64,000 bases of DNA from JAHEKO01 sp965212505 (GTDB lineage Bacteria > Acidobacteriota > Thermoanaerobaculia > Multivoradales > JAHEKO01): the NCBI GenBank assembly GCA_965212505.1, contig OZ243123.1, positions 1,054,001 through 1,118,000 on the forward strand, written 5' to 3'. The position numbers and the translations under genes are program-made. Every line of letters begins with the position of its first letter. Position 1 is the first letter of the stretch. Under the pieces are notes generated by a model. The model was not told the DNA's origin. It saw only the letters and a program-made list of their open reading frames with translations, and did no database searches. Positions 17,251 to 26,427 of the stretch are shown one piece after another.

Positions 17251-18840
17251 ATGGGTGCGTCTCGAAGGGTTGCCTGGGTTTGTCTGGTGCTCGTCTCTTC
17301 CGTGGTGTCGACGGAGGCCTCTGAAGTCTCGAGGACGCCAATCGGCGGACTCGAAATCGACACACTCCACAAGCTGGCGCCGTCGGATGCCGGGGAGCGC
17401 GACAGCTTCTCGTCGTCGGTCGACATCAGTGGAGACACGCTCGTGTCGTCGGCCCGAGAGGACGACAACGAGAACGGCGAGGACAGTGGCTCCGTCTACG
17501 TGCTGGAGCGAGACCCCGAGACCGGGCTCTGGGCCGAGTCGGCCAAGCTGCTCGCCTTCGACGGCGAAGAGCACGACTACTACGGCGAGTCGGTAGCGAT
17601 CGGCGGCGACATCGTGGCCGTCGGCACGGACCGCAAGCGAGCGGTCTACGTCTACGAGCGAGATCTCGGTGGCCCGGATGACTGGGGGTTGCTACAGAAG
17701 CTGCTCGCGCCGCCCGACTCCTCAGGTACCGAGTTCGGGTGGGAGGTGGATCTGAGCGACGACGGTCTACAGCTCGCGGTCGCCTCACTCGGCAAACAGC
17801 AGAAGGGGGGCGTCGCCGGCTTTGTCTACATCTACGAGCGGGTGCCGGGAGGTGACTTCGAGGAGGTCGCTCGACTCGAGGGCTCGGACGCCATCGGCGG
17901 CGACCAGTTCGGATTCTCGATGGCGTTGCGCGCCTCGGGCGGACGCCTGGTGACCGGTGCCTACCTCAAGGACGAGCGCCGGGGTCGGGCCTATGTCTTC
18001 GAAGACGACGGCGCCGGAACGTGGGCGGAGACCGGCAACCTGATTTCGGGTGATGTCGACATTGCCGACCACTTTGGCATCGCGGCCTCGATCTGGGACG
18101 ACACGATCGTGATCGGTGCGTCGCACGACAGTGACGTGGCCGATCGGGCGGGAGCCGCTTACGTGTTCGAGCTCGAGTCGACGACCGGCGCCTGGCTCGA
18201 GACCGCCAAGCTGGCGCCCTTCGACGCCGGTCCGATCGCGTTTTTCGGACGTTGTCTGATGAACAAGAACAACATCATCTCGGTGGCGGCGCCGGGAGAC
18301 GACGACTTTGCCGTCTCGAGCGGAGCGAACTACCTCTACCGGCGGGATCAGGGTGGAGACGGCACCTGGGGCTTCGTCTACAAGACCAGCGACCCCGACT
18401 CCGAAGAGCGTGATCGCTACGGCTACTCGCTGGCGATGGATGGCGACGACCTCATCATCGGCGCGGATCGCGATCTCGACGAGAACGGAGTCGAGTCCGG
18501 GACGCTCTACACCTACACCGTGAAAGAGGAGTCTTTCCTGGCGGTGCACGGTGTCTGTCCCGGACAGGTCTCGCTCACCATCGCCCATGCCGGCGCGAAC
18601 GGTCGCGTGATGGTGGCGATTGGAGACGGACCGGGTGAGACCGTCTTGGGTGGCGGGGCTTGCGCGGGGGCGGTGCTCGGTCTCGAGAACGCGCGCACCT
18701 TCACCCCGGTCGGCACCAACGTGAACGGCGGCACCGAGTTGGATCGAACCGTGCCGGCCGGTCTGTGCGGCAAGAGCCTCCAGGTGCTCGACCTCAGCAA
18801 CTGCCGGACGAGCAACATCATCGAGCTGCCGGGGTCCTGA
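17251..18840 (+). CDS. Secreted FG-GAP repeat protein
   Basis: 529 residues with a signal peptide (ending VVSTEA). Seven integrin-like FG-GAP repeats occupy roughly residues 35-430, each with a core like YGESVAIGGDIVAVG, FGFSMALRASGGRLVTG or YGYSLAMDGDDLIIGA. A C-terminal 100-residue domain with four or more Cys (GVCPGQVSLTI, GGACAGAVL, AGLCGKSL, LSNCRT) is probably a disulfide-bonded beta sandwich. This suggests an exported, calcium-binding adhesion-type protein. ATG 17251 is preferred over GTG 17233 because AAGGAG stands seven bases before it and because the remnant at 15855 aligns to the same start. Confidence 0.8.
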   Translation: MGASRRVAWVCLVLVSSVVSTEASEVSRTPIGGLEIDTLHKLAPSDAGERDSFSSSVDISGDTLVSSAREDDNENGEDSGSVYVLERDPETGLWAESAKLLAFDGEEHDYYGESVAIGGDIVAVGTDRKRAVYVYERDLGGPDDWGLLQKLLAPPDSSGTEFGWEVDLSDDGLQLAVASLGKQQKGGVAGFVYIYERVPGGDFEEVARLEGSDAIGGDQFGFSMALRASGGRLVTGAYLKDERRGRAYVFEDDGAGTWAETGNLISGDVDIADHFGIAASIWDDTIVIGASHDSDVADRAGAAYVFELESTTGAWLETAKLAPFDAGPIAFFGRCLMNKNNIISVAAPGDDDFAVSSGANYLYRRDQGGDGTWGFVYKTSDPDSEERDRYGYSLAMDGDDLIIGADRDLDENGVESGTLYTYTVKEESFLAVHGVCPGQVSLTIAHAGANGRVMVAIGDGPGETVLGGGACAGAVLGLENARTFTPVGTNVNGGTELDRTVPAGLCGKSLQVLDLSNCRTSNIIELPGS

Positions 18841-18867
18841 TCCGACCGCGGGCCCGCGTCGACGCAA

Positions 18868-18908
18868 GAACAGAAGAAGAAAGGCCGGGGGCTTGGCGGG
18901 CCCCCGGC
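18868..18908 (-). terminator. Intrinsic terminator of the TonB receptor gene
   Basis: A nine-base-pair GC stem (GCCGGGGGC at 18884-18892, GCCCCCGGC at 18900-18908). On the minus strand it is followed by a T/C-rich tract, CCTTTCTTCTTCTG. It lies 34 bases past the receptor stop and between the two convergent genes. Confidence 0.65.
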
Positions 18909-18942
18909 ATTGGAAGAGTCTCAGGAAGGAACGGCTGAGAAA

Positions 18943-21933
18943 CTACTTCCAGTTGAGTCGCGCACTCATGCGCCAGATGCGCGGGCTGAGCGTCTCCCGG
19001 AGGAAGTCCGCCGAGCCACGGCTCAAACCGCGTTCGCGCTGCATGGTGTAGTTGTCGTTGAGAAGGTTGAAGACGTCGGCGCCAACCGTGAAGCTGACGT
19101 TGCCGCTTGCCGCGAATTCCTTATCGAGGCGGAGGTCGACGGTGAAGATGTCGTCGACGCGGATGTCGTCGATCTCATTCACCGCCAAGATGTCGCGCGG
19201 CTGCCCGTCCGACGTGGAGATGTCGAGGAAGTAGGGCAGGGGGTAGCCTTCGCGGCCGAAGATGTTGGCGGCCACGTTGAAACCCCAGGGGCGATCCGGA
19301 GCGACCTGGTACATGCCGTTGACGTTGTACTGCCAACCGCTCTGAATCCAGACATCGGCCTTGGCGCCTGAACCCGCGGCCTGCTGTGCGTAGATGCCGC
19401 CGTCGATCGAACCTCCGCTGGCACCCTGACAGCCGAACGTCGCGCTGTCTTCACAGATGTTCGGGCTCTGGTTGGCCAGGAAGCTGGCGGGCACGTCCCA
19501 CTCGGTTTCGCCGGTCTGAACGTAGCCGCGGAGCATCCACTGGTTGGAGAGCCGCTTGGTGAAGTTGATGTTGAAGCCGAGGTAGTCGCGCTCTCGGTCA
19601 CCGTTGCGAAGGAGTGAGCCGCCGGTGTAGCCGAGGCCCGAGGCGAGACTGTACGGCTGAACGCTGTACGACTGCCCGTTGGGAAGCGTGCCAGTACGAA
19701 CCGCGCCGTCTGGCACGTAGTCGCTGCTCTGCTCCAACCGGATGGCGCCGGTGGCGTCGGAGACGAACGCAACCGTCTCCTTGATGTCGGAGATGTTGCG
19801 CAGGGTGACCTGCGCGCCGATGACGAACTCTGGGAGGAGTGCGTGCTCGACACCCAGGAGCAGCTCAGTCGTGAGCTCGGGGTCGAGGCCGGTGTCGGTG
19901 ACGTTGGGGCTCACGAGGGCGGTCGGGTCAGCGAGGCTGAAGCCCGAAGTGCCGATGATGACCACCTCGTCGGGCCCGTTGCCGGCCAGTTGCGAACCGT
20001 TGAAGTCACCCGAACCGTCCGTGTCGTACCAGAGGAGCGTCAGGTAGGACGCGCCCGCCGGGTTCGACCGAGTGACGTCGGTGACCTGCAGCTGCTCGGC
20101 AAACTGCGAGAAGCTCGCGCGCAGGAGCGTGTCGCGTTCTTTGCCGAGTGCGTAGGTGATTCCGACGCGGGGCGACAGAGAGCTCCACTTGAACGGTGCG
20201 TCCTCGCCGTCGAAGCTGAGTCCCGGATGCAGGTTCGGGAACCAGGGGTTCGCCTCCGCGCTGACGGCGTTGTTCGCGCCGTCCTGGGCGTCGTAGCGAA
20301 GACCCGAGTTGATCGTCAGGTTGCCGGATGAGATGGTGTCCTGAACCCAGAAGGAGTTGTAGTCGAGAGTGGCCGGAGCCGAGGCCCCGCGCTGGGTGTT
20401 CAGCACTGAGCCGTTGAAGCCGTTGCCGATGTTGATGGCCCAGGCGTTGTCGTTCGGCCATGTAAAGATGCTGTCGCTCTCGACCTCGCGCAGGCGCGCT
20501 CCGAACTTGAGCTCGTGACTGACGCTGCCGGTGTTGAAAAAGTAGGAGCCGTCGACCTTGATCTCTTCGGAGGGGCGGCTCGACGGGCCACTCCAGAAGG
20601 ACCTCTGCCAGACGCCGTCGTCGTCCCGGAAGGAGAACGGGGCGGTGTCGATGCCGCTGGCCGCGACCGCCTGTGAGGTCAAGGAGAAGCCTGCGTCGAC
20701 CTTGGAGTAGCCGCCCGTCACGAAGAAGTTCGAGTTCACGACATGCGTGTCCTCGACCTTGATGATCGCGGTCGGGCCCCGCTGGTTCCAGGTTGTCGGC
20801 TGCGGGCGGGTAGGCCCGGCGTTGCGGCCGAACTTCTCCTTGTCGCCGTTGTTCCACGAACCCGTGAACGAGTTGGCGCCGCTGAGCTGGCCGTTGATCT
20901 TGAACGCGGTGTTCGTGAGGATGGTGTTGTCCGACTGGACATCGGCGGGCGAGGCGCCTCCGGTCAGATTCCTGATGTCGTTCTGACCGTGGGAGCCCCA
21001 GAACCAGAGACGGTCCTTGATCACCGGGCCGCCGGCCTCGAAGCCCCACTCTTCGATCTTGTTGATCGAGTTGCCGATGAAGTCGGCCTGGCCGGTTGCC
21101 AGCTCGCTCCGATCGATGTCGGCGCCCGACTGCTTGGCGAAGATCAGGCCGTCGGAGTCGGTCACCAGGAAGCGTGCCGAGCCGCGGAACTCGTTGGTAC
21201 CGCGCTTGGTTACCAGGTTGACGGAGACGCCACCGGCCGACTTCGTGATGTCGGTGCCGCCGGTCGAGAACTGCATCTCGCTGAACTGGTCGAAGTCGTA
21301 GTAGCTCGACGACGCACCGATCGAGGTCATGTCGGTGACCTCCACACCGTCCACCAGGAATGAGTTCTCGTCATCGGAGACGCCGGGGCCGCGGAAGTTG
21401 GACTGCTGTCCGCTCTCGTTCCCGCCGACGTTGATGCGATCGACGACCACGCCAGGCGATTGGGTGAGCACCGCCCACGGATCACGCGCGGTGGGGATCT
21501 TCTCGAGCTCCACCTGGGAGATTGTGGTGCCGGCCGATAGCTTGCGTGCATCGAGCAGCGGGCTCTCAGAGGTGACGGTGATCACCTCTTCGACGGCTGA
21601 GCTCATCTGGACCTCGACGGCGGTGTTGCGAGCGATCCGGACGTCCACGGACGGGTACTCGACGGTCGAGAACCCATCGAGGCTGGCCCGGAGGGACCAC
21701 TGCCCGGGGTCGAGTTTCAAGAAGCGTGCGTCGCCGTTGCTGCCGGTGACCTGCAGCTGATCGGCGCCAAGGCCCGAGAGGCCGATCGACACGCCCGGCA
21801 GCGGCTGGCCTTCGGTGTCGACCACCGTGACAAAGATGCTGCCAGTACTTTCCTGCGCCCATGCCGGATAGCCGGCCAGGACGAGGAGGGCCGCACCGAG
21901 TGCGAGCCAGGTTCGCCATTGAGTCTGCTTCAT
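18943..21933 (-). CDS. TonB-dependent receptor-like outer-membrane protein with carboxypeptidase-regulatory domain
   Basis: 996 residues with a signal peptide ending PAWAQ. Residues about 30-115 form a carboxypeptidase-regulatory-like beta domain (GSIFVTVVDTEGQPLPGVSI). A plug domain follows (SFLVDGVEVTDMTS, GGVSVNLVTKRGTNEFRGS), and then a long beta-barrel region. This is the OAR-type architecture abundant in Acidobacteriota, used for import of large substrates; the ligand is unknown. ATG 21933 is chosen because AAGGAGAAGA precedes it and the signal peptide begins there; the frame is open 61 codons upstream. It is divergent from a winged-helix/TPR regulator. Confidence 0.88.
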   Translation of the reverse strand: MKQTQWRTWLALGAALLVLAGYPAWAQESTGSIFVTVVDTEGQPLPGVSIGLSGLGADQLQVTGSNGDARFLKLDPGQWSLRASLDGFSTVEYPSVDVRIARNTAVEVQMSSAVEEVITVTSESPLLDARKLSAGTTISQVELEKIPTARDPWAVLTQSPGVVVDRINVGGNESGQQSNFRGPGVSDDENSFLVDGVEVTDMTSIGASSSYYDFDQFSEMQFSTGGTDITKSAGGVSVNLVTKRGTNEFRGSARFLVTDSDGLIFAKQSGADIDRSELATGQADFIGNSINKIEEWGFEAGGPVIKDRLWFWGSHGQNDIRNLTGGASPADVQSDNTILTNTAFKINGQLSGANSFTGSWNNGDKEKFGRNAGPTRPQPTTWNQRGPTAIIKVEDTHVVNSNFFVTGGYSKVDAGFSLTSQAVAASGIDTAPFSFRDDDGVWQRSFWSGPSSRPSEEIKVDGSYFFNTGSVSHELKFGARLREVESDSIFTWPNDNAWAINIGNGFNGSVLNTQRGASAPATLDYNSFWVQDTISSGNLTINSGLRYDAQDGANNAVSAEANPWFPNLHPGLSFDGEDAPFKWSSLSPRVGITYALGKERDTLLRASFSQFAEQLQVTDVTRSNPAGASYLTLLWYDTDGSGDFNGSQLAGNGPDEVVIIGTSGFSLADPTALVSPNVTDTGLDPELTTELLLGVEHALLPEFVIGAQVTLRNISDIKETVAFVSDATGAIRLEQSSDYVPDGAVRTGTLPNGQSYSVQPYSLASGLGYTGGSLLRNGDRERDYLGFNINFTKRLSNQWMLRGYVQTGETEWDVPASFLANQSPNICEDSATFGCQGASGGSIDGGIYAQQAAGSGAKADVWIQSGWQYNVNGMYQVAPDRPWGFNVAANIFGREGYPLPYFLDISTSDGQPRDILAVNEIDDIRVDDIFTVDLRLDKEFAASGNVSFTVGADVFNLLNDNYTMQRERGLSRGSADFLRETLSPRIWRMSARLNWK

Positions 21934-22667
21934 CGTTCTTCTCCTTGCGTTGTGTGAGGCTGCCGAAGCAGCTTGATTCCCCGAACGCGAGGCCGCGAGA
22001 GTCGAAGCGAGAGGTGCGGTCGCGCGTTCAAGGGCTCGAACATGGCGAGTCCCAAAGAGCAACGCGACTGCCACACCGGCGCGAATCGACCTGACGCCCG
22101 AGCGACGAACTCTCACTGCTTCTGACCACGTCGGTCTGACATCGAGAGGGTCCTTCTTCGCTGGCGAATCTCGGGGTGTCTGACCACGCCGTCGCGGTCA
22201 CAAGTCGAGGCGACACGAGGAGCGCAACGCGCCACGCGAGTGTCTAGTACGCGGGAGCAACTCGAGGGCCGCCGGGCACCGGATCCTTGAATCGAGTTTC
22301 TTCAAACGGCTGGACACTCAGACCGCTTCGGCGCCGGGTACGAGCTTCGGCCATCTGGCCGTCAACGGGGAGGGACGAATTGCAAGGGGTGCGAGCTCGG
22401 CCGGCTCACCGAGCCCTGCCGACCCCAAAGATGCCGGGCGGCCGTGAAGGAGCCGCCCGGCGGAAGGAGGTTTGTGTATGGAGTCGGGGTCGGTGTGACC
22501 CGTTGGAGTCCCTAAATCCCCATACCGAGCCACCGTAGGGGCGACGGGAGAGCGGCGCAAGTTGCCGTTTCTGACAGCTTCTGACGACGGCACATGACCG
22601 GGAACGGTTTGCTGCGACCGGCGTCTCTACGGGTGTTGGTGGCACATCAACTGCAGCGGAGTACGCC
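21934..22667. promoter_or_regulatory. Divergent control region with repeated TCTGAC sites
   Basis: This 734-base gap lies between the divergent receptor and regulator genes and contains no convincing coding frame. The decamer TCTGACCACG occurs at 22121-22130 and 22179-22188, and the variant TCTGACGACG at 22580-22589. Further TCTGAC hexamers lie at 22135 and 22570. The pair at 22570 and 22580 has the ten-base spacing expected of OmpR/PhoB-type winged-helix sites and is 80-100 bases before the regulator start. A perfect ten-base-pair hairpin (22433-22461) lies between the two groups. Confidence 0.5.
22433..22461. other. Strong GC hairpin in the divergent region
   Basis: GCCGGGCGGC and GCCGCCCGGC form a perfect ten-base-pair stem around a nine-base loop. 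Neither strand has a proper T tract after it and no gene ends here, so its role is unclear. Confidence 0.4.
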
Positions 22668-24992
22668 ATGTCGAATCCGATCGTGAGCTTCCCCGAGGAC
22701 CTTTCGAAGGTGAGTCCCGATCCCGTCGTCTGGCGCTTCGGCGTCTTCGAGTTCGATGCGGCCGCGGGCACTCTGCTGCGTGATGGAGACCGGCGTGAAC
22801 TGCGCCCCCAGCAGGCGAGAGCGCTCTCGCTATTGCTGTCGCGGCACGGCGACGTCGTCTCTCGTGACGAACTCCGTGTTTACCTGTGGGGCCCCGACAC
22901 CTTTCTCGAGTTCGAGGCCGGTCTGAACACCTGCATCCGCCGGCTGCGGACCGCCTTGGGCGAAGAGGCCGGCCAGCCGCGGTTCATCCGCACGATTCCG
23001 GGCGAGGGGTACCGCTTCATCGCGCCGGCCATCGCCGAGCCTCGTCCGGAGCCCCGACCGGCTCTCGAGGTGAGACTCAAAGAGGTGCCGGGGAGCGCTC
23101 CCTTTACCGAACCTGGACGTCGGCGCACCCTCGGGCTCGTGATCGGAGGACTGGCCCTGGCGGTTGCTGCCGGTCTGGTCGCCCTTCTCGCCGCCCGTGC
23201 TCCGAGCACCGTCGCGACTCGGCCGCTGGTCGTCGTCGGTCAGTTCGAAGGCGCCTCGGGGGACGACGACCTCGACGCGGCGATCGAACGAGCGTTTCGG
23301 ATCGGTCTGGGTGAGACCTCGGGACTCGAGATCGTCAGTCCTGAGGAGGTCGAGTCGACTCTCGAGAGGATGCGTCGGTCCGCCGAGGCGGCGATCGATC
23401 GCGAGGTAGGTCTCGAGGTGAGTCGACGAGCGGGCGCGGGCGCCCTGGTGCTGGCAGGCCTTCAGTCGGTGGGCGACACGTTCCAGTTGCACGGAGAGGT
23501 GATCGGGGCGAGCACGGGGCGTACCGACAGCTCGCAGACCGTGACGGCCGAAGGACGCGACGCGCTCGTGGCGGCCCTCGACAAACTGGTCGACAGGGTG
23601 ACCGGCGCACTGTCGACCAGTCTGGATGCGGAGCTCCAGACTCCCGCCCTGGCGGCCGTGACGACAGCTGACCTGGGTGCGCTTCAGGCCTACACTCGTG
23701 CACTTGAGCTGCAGACGGGCGATCCGATTCGCCAGGCTCTGCTCGAGGAGGCAGTGGCTCTCGATCCAGAGTTTGCGATGGCTCACGGCCGGCTCGCCGT
23801 CGCCGCGCTCGACCGGGGGGACGCCCGGGCGGCGCTGGCGCATCTGGAGGACGCGGCCGCTACCCCTGGGCGGCTGACCGACTTCGAGCGAATCTACGTC
23901 GAGGGCCACATCGCCGTACTCGGGATCCGAGGGGAGGACGCGCTCCGGAGCTGGTCTGTGCTGGCCGGAGCCTTCCCGGAGTCCGCGCTCGGATTTGTCA
24001 ATCTGTCGGCGTCTCACGTCTACTACCGCAACGACCACCCGGCCTGTGTCGAGGTTCTGGAACGAGCTCCGATACCGACCCCGGAGTTGGCGCCCCTACC
24101 CGGCTACCAGATGAACGCCGTCGAGTGCCTACTCGGCGCCGGTCGGGTCGCCGAGTCGTTGGCACGCGCCGAGGCGGTGGATCGTCTCGAGCTCGGATTC
24201 TCGGAGCCGCTGGTCTTCCTGCCGCTGGTGGCGTTGGGCCGACTCGACGAGGCGGCTCGCCTCCTCGACGTGCCGGACGACTCGGGGCTCGTCGAACCCT
24301 TCACTCCCACCTCCGAACTCAAGGACGCGATGCTGCGCGCCGACCTTGCGGACTTCCCGGGTGCGGTCGATGTGATGCGTCGCCTGCTGGCGCGCGAGTC
24401 GGAGCCGGCGTCACTTGACGGTACGGCCTATCGAGTCGCAATGACCGCCTTTCTCGAGGCCGCTGGCGAGCGCGCCGAAGCGCGGGCCGAGGTGCGTGAT
24501 GGCATCGACGTGCTGCTCTCGCAGGGCGAGCTGCCCGAAGGGCCCGTCGGCGGACGGGCGGTTCCCGGTGCCGCGTTGCTCGGCGCGCAAGCGGCACGAC
24601 TCGACGAGCTCGAACTCGCGTCACGCCTCCGTCGATGGCTCGCCCGAGGGCTCGAGAGACGCGGTCCGATCGAGGTCTGGGCCTCCCATGTCGCCCTCTT
24701 CGATGCCGAGCTGGCGGCGGCTGTGGGTGACGTTCAGGGAGCCATCGATCGCCTTCGCCCGCACGTGGAGGCGAGTCTGGTGTACCCCCTCCACAGCCGA
24801 GCCCGGCTGGCGGACTGGCTCGAGGCTCTTGCAGACCCCGAAGGCGCGCGGGCCGAGTACCGCTTCGTCGCGGAGCACCGCGGGCGCGGGCTGGTCGAGT
24901 GCATCGGCTCGACTCCGTGTGTCGATACGCCGCTCAATATGATTGCGCTCGGCGAAGCGGACCGGCGCGTGGGACGAGCCTCGGTGGAGTGA
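22668..24992 (+). CDS. CadC-like transmembrane winged-helix regulator with TPR domain
   Basis: 774 residues. An OmpR/CadC-type winged helix spans residues 20-118 (FGVFEFDAAAGTLLRDG; then QARALSLLLSRHGDVVSRDEL; then TIPGEGYRF). A single membrane helix lies at 154-176. The periplasmic part begins with a beta/alpha domain and continues with TPR-like helices to the end. The layout is that of CadC/ToxR-type one-component regulators, in which an external sensor domain controls a cytoplasmic DNA-binding domain. Divergent placement and the repeated TCTGAC sites suggest it controls the TonB receptor and itself (inference). Confidence 0.82.
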   Translation: MSNPIVSFPEDLSKVSPDPVVWRFGVFEFDAAAGTLLRDGDRRELRPQQARALSLLLSRHGDVVSRDELRVYLWGPDTFLEFEAGLNTCIRRLRTALGEEAGQPRFIRTIPGEGYRFIAPAIAEPRPEPRPALEVRLKEVPGSAPFTEPGRRRTLGLVIGGLALAVAAGLVALLAARAPSTVATRPLVVVGQFEGASGDDDLDAAIERAFRIGLGETSGLEIVSPEEVESTLERMRRSAEAAIDREVGLEVSRRAGAGALVLAGLQSVGDTFQLHGEVIGASTGRTDSSQTVTAEGRDALVAALDKLVDRVTGALSTSLDAELQTPALAAVTTADLGALQAYTRALELQTGDPIRQALLEEAVALDPEFAMAHGRLAVAALDRGDARAALAHLEDAAATPGRLTDFERIYVEGHIAVLGIRGEDALRSWSVLAGAFPESALGFVNLSASHVYYRNDHPACVEVLERAPIPTPELAPLPGYQMNAVECLLGAGRVAESLARAEAVDRLELGFSEPLVFLPLVALGRLDEAARLLDVPDDSGLVEPFTPTSELKDAMLRADLADFPGAVDVMRRLLARESEPASLDGTAYRVAMTAFLEAAGERAEARAEVRDGIDVLLSQGELPEGPVGGRAVPGAALLGAQAARLDELELASRLRRWLARGLERRGPIEVWASHVALFDAELAAAVGDVQGAIDRLRPHVEASLVYPLHSRARLADWLEALADPEGARAEYRFVAEHRGRGLVECIGSTPCVDTPLNMIALGEADRRVGRASVE

Positions 24993-25024
24993 CGGCGTCC
25001 GCGCCTCGTGTACGCTTGCGGCCC

Positions 25025-25615
25025 ATGAGAGAGCTGCTCAGATGTGCGTGCCTCGTGATCGCCCTCGGCGCTTGCGCCATCGAGCCGACGGAGCCGGTCG
25101 ACATCTGGTGGGGCCAACTACAGGGCCTCTGCGGCCAGGCCTTCGAGGGCCAGCTGGCCTCGAGCGACGAGGCCGACGCTGAACTCGCGGGCGAAACGAT
25201 GGTGATGCATGTGCGCGAGTGTTCGGCGGAGATCATTCGGGTTCCGTTCCACATCGGCGAGAACCGATCGCGGACCTGGGTCCTGCGGCGTGACGCCGCC
25301 GGCCTCTCTCTTCATCACGACCATCGACACGAAGACGGCGAGTCGGACGCGATCACCATGTACGGCGGCCACAGCGCGCTGCCCGGCGGCGGGGAGATGG
25401 ACGGTACGGTCGTCTACTTCCCGGCGGACGAGGGCTCGAAGGCGCTCTTTGAACGCGAGGGCATTCCGCAGTCGAAGCCGAACGTCTGGTCGATGGAGCT
25501 GCTGCCCGGGGAACGGTTCTCGTACATCCTGCGACGCCCTGGCCGGTACTTCCAGGCGGACTTCGACCTCACCCGGTCGGTCGAAGCGCCTCCGCCGCCC
25601 TGGGGCTTCGACTAG
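25025..25615 (+). CDS. Predicted lipoprotein of unknown function
   Basis: 196 residues. A type II signal peptide ends at the lipobox LGAC with Cys17. The mature part is a compact mixed domain with a histidine-rich turn (LHHDHRHEDG) followed by MYGGHSALPGGG; this suggests a metal site, but I do not recognise the family. ATG 25025 is immediately ahead of the signal peptide and 32 bases after the regulator stop, so it may be cotranscribed with it. Its TAG stop overlaps the stop of the opposing hydrolase in a four-base CTAG. Confidence 0.72.
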   Translation: MRELLRCACLVIALGACAIEPTEPVDIWWGQLQGLCGQAFEGQLASSDEADAELAGETMVMHVRECSAEIIRVPFHIGENRSRTWVLRRDAAGLSLHHDHRHEDGESDAITMYGGHSALPGGGEMDGTVVYFPADEGSKALFEREGIPQSKPNVWSMELLPGERFSYILRRPGRYFQADFDLTRSVEAPPPPWGFD

Positions 25616-26427
25616 CCCGCTTCGGTCGCTTGACCGAAGACCTCGCCCAGGCCCGACGGCGGCTCGGGCCGGTCTACGTTCTGGAGCCCCGAATAGAGAT
25701 AGCGGTGCGACGTCGGCTCGAACGGCGCCCACGTACCCTCGGGTTGGGCCAGCCGATCGGCGATCACCATCCAAACCGTCGGGTTGACGCCCAGCGCGAA
25801 GTGCGCCGAGAGGACTCCTATGTTCTCGATGCGTGGATGCGCCAAGCGTTCGATCGAGGCCTGCCAGGCGACGACCGAGTCCGTTCGTGTGTAGACCGAC
25901 GTGGTTGGCACCGATGGGGGAGTCTCGAGCTGCTGGATGAACTCGTCTTCGATCTGCGCCGGGTCCTCGCCGGTGATCAGGTGGTACAGCTTGCGCACCC
26001 GACTGCTGCGAGCGCCACCGCGAAAGGGGCTGCCGAGAGTGATCACCTGACGCACGTGGTCGGGCGCCTCCTTGGCAAGTTCGCGTGCATAGACGCCGCC
26101 GAGGCTCCAGCCGACCAACGAGATCTTCCGGCCGTGGCGGTCCGCGAGTCGCTCGACTCGTTTGGCCATTCTCTGATGCAAGTCGCGGTCGTAGCCGTAG
26201 TTCCGACCTAGCCGCCAGCGATGCGGAGTGTAGCCGCGGTTCTGTAGATACCAGCGCAGGGGGCCGGTGGACGCCGAACTGGCGAGGAAGCCGGGCAGTA
26301 CCAGGACGCCATGCCCGTCTCCTGCTGGCTGCCTGTCGAGCACCTTCCACCAGAGCGGAAGCGATGCGAACTCCAGGGCGGCGCGACCCTCGAGGAGCAT
26401 GAGCAGAGGAGAGGGTGGTTTGATCAA
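25612..26427 (-). CDS. Alpha/beta hydrolase (lipase/PGAP1-like)
   Basis: 271 residues of an alpha/beta-hydrolase fold: oxyanion region VLVLPGFLAS at 41-50 and nucleophile elbow GWSLGG with Ser108. The acid is probably the Asp in TRTDSVV, and a His follows in SAHFALG. The closest recognisable group is small lipases related to PGAP1. The likely start is TTG 26427, which overlaps the WS/DGAT stop as TTGA; ATG 26400 is an alternative without a ribosome binding site. Coupling to the acyltransferase suggests that it handles the neutral lipid made by that enzyme (inference). Confidence 0.8.
   Translation of the reverse strand: MIKPPSPLLMLLEGRAALEFASLPLWWKVLDRQPAGDGHGVLVLPGFLASSASTGPLRWYLQNRGYTPHRWRLGRNYGYDRDLHQRMAKRVERLADRHGRKISLVGWSLGGVYARELAKEAPDHVRQVITLGSPFRGGARSSRVRKLYHLITGEDPAQIEDEFIQQLETPPSVPTTSVYTRTDSVVAWQASIERLAHPRIENIGVLSAHFALGVNPTVWMVIADRLAQPEGTWAPFEPTSHRYLYSGLQNVDRPEPPSGLGEVFGQATEAG

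Noticed and set aside
21934..22240. Possible cobalamin riboswitch upstream of the TonB receptor
   Set aside because: A GCCAC stretch is present but the conserved B12-box context and the surrounding helices are not recognisable.
22318..22593. A 91-codon minus-strand frame in the receptor/regulator gap
   Set aside because: No ribosome binding site, no protein-like features, and it spans a strong hairpin.
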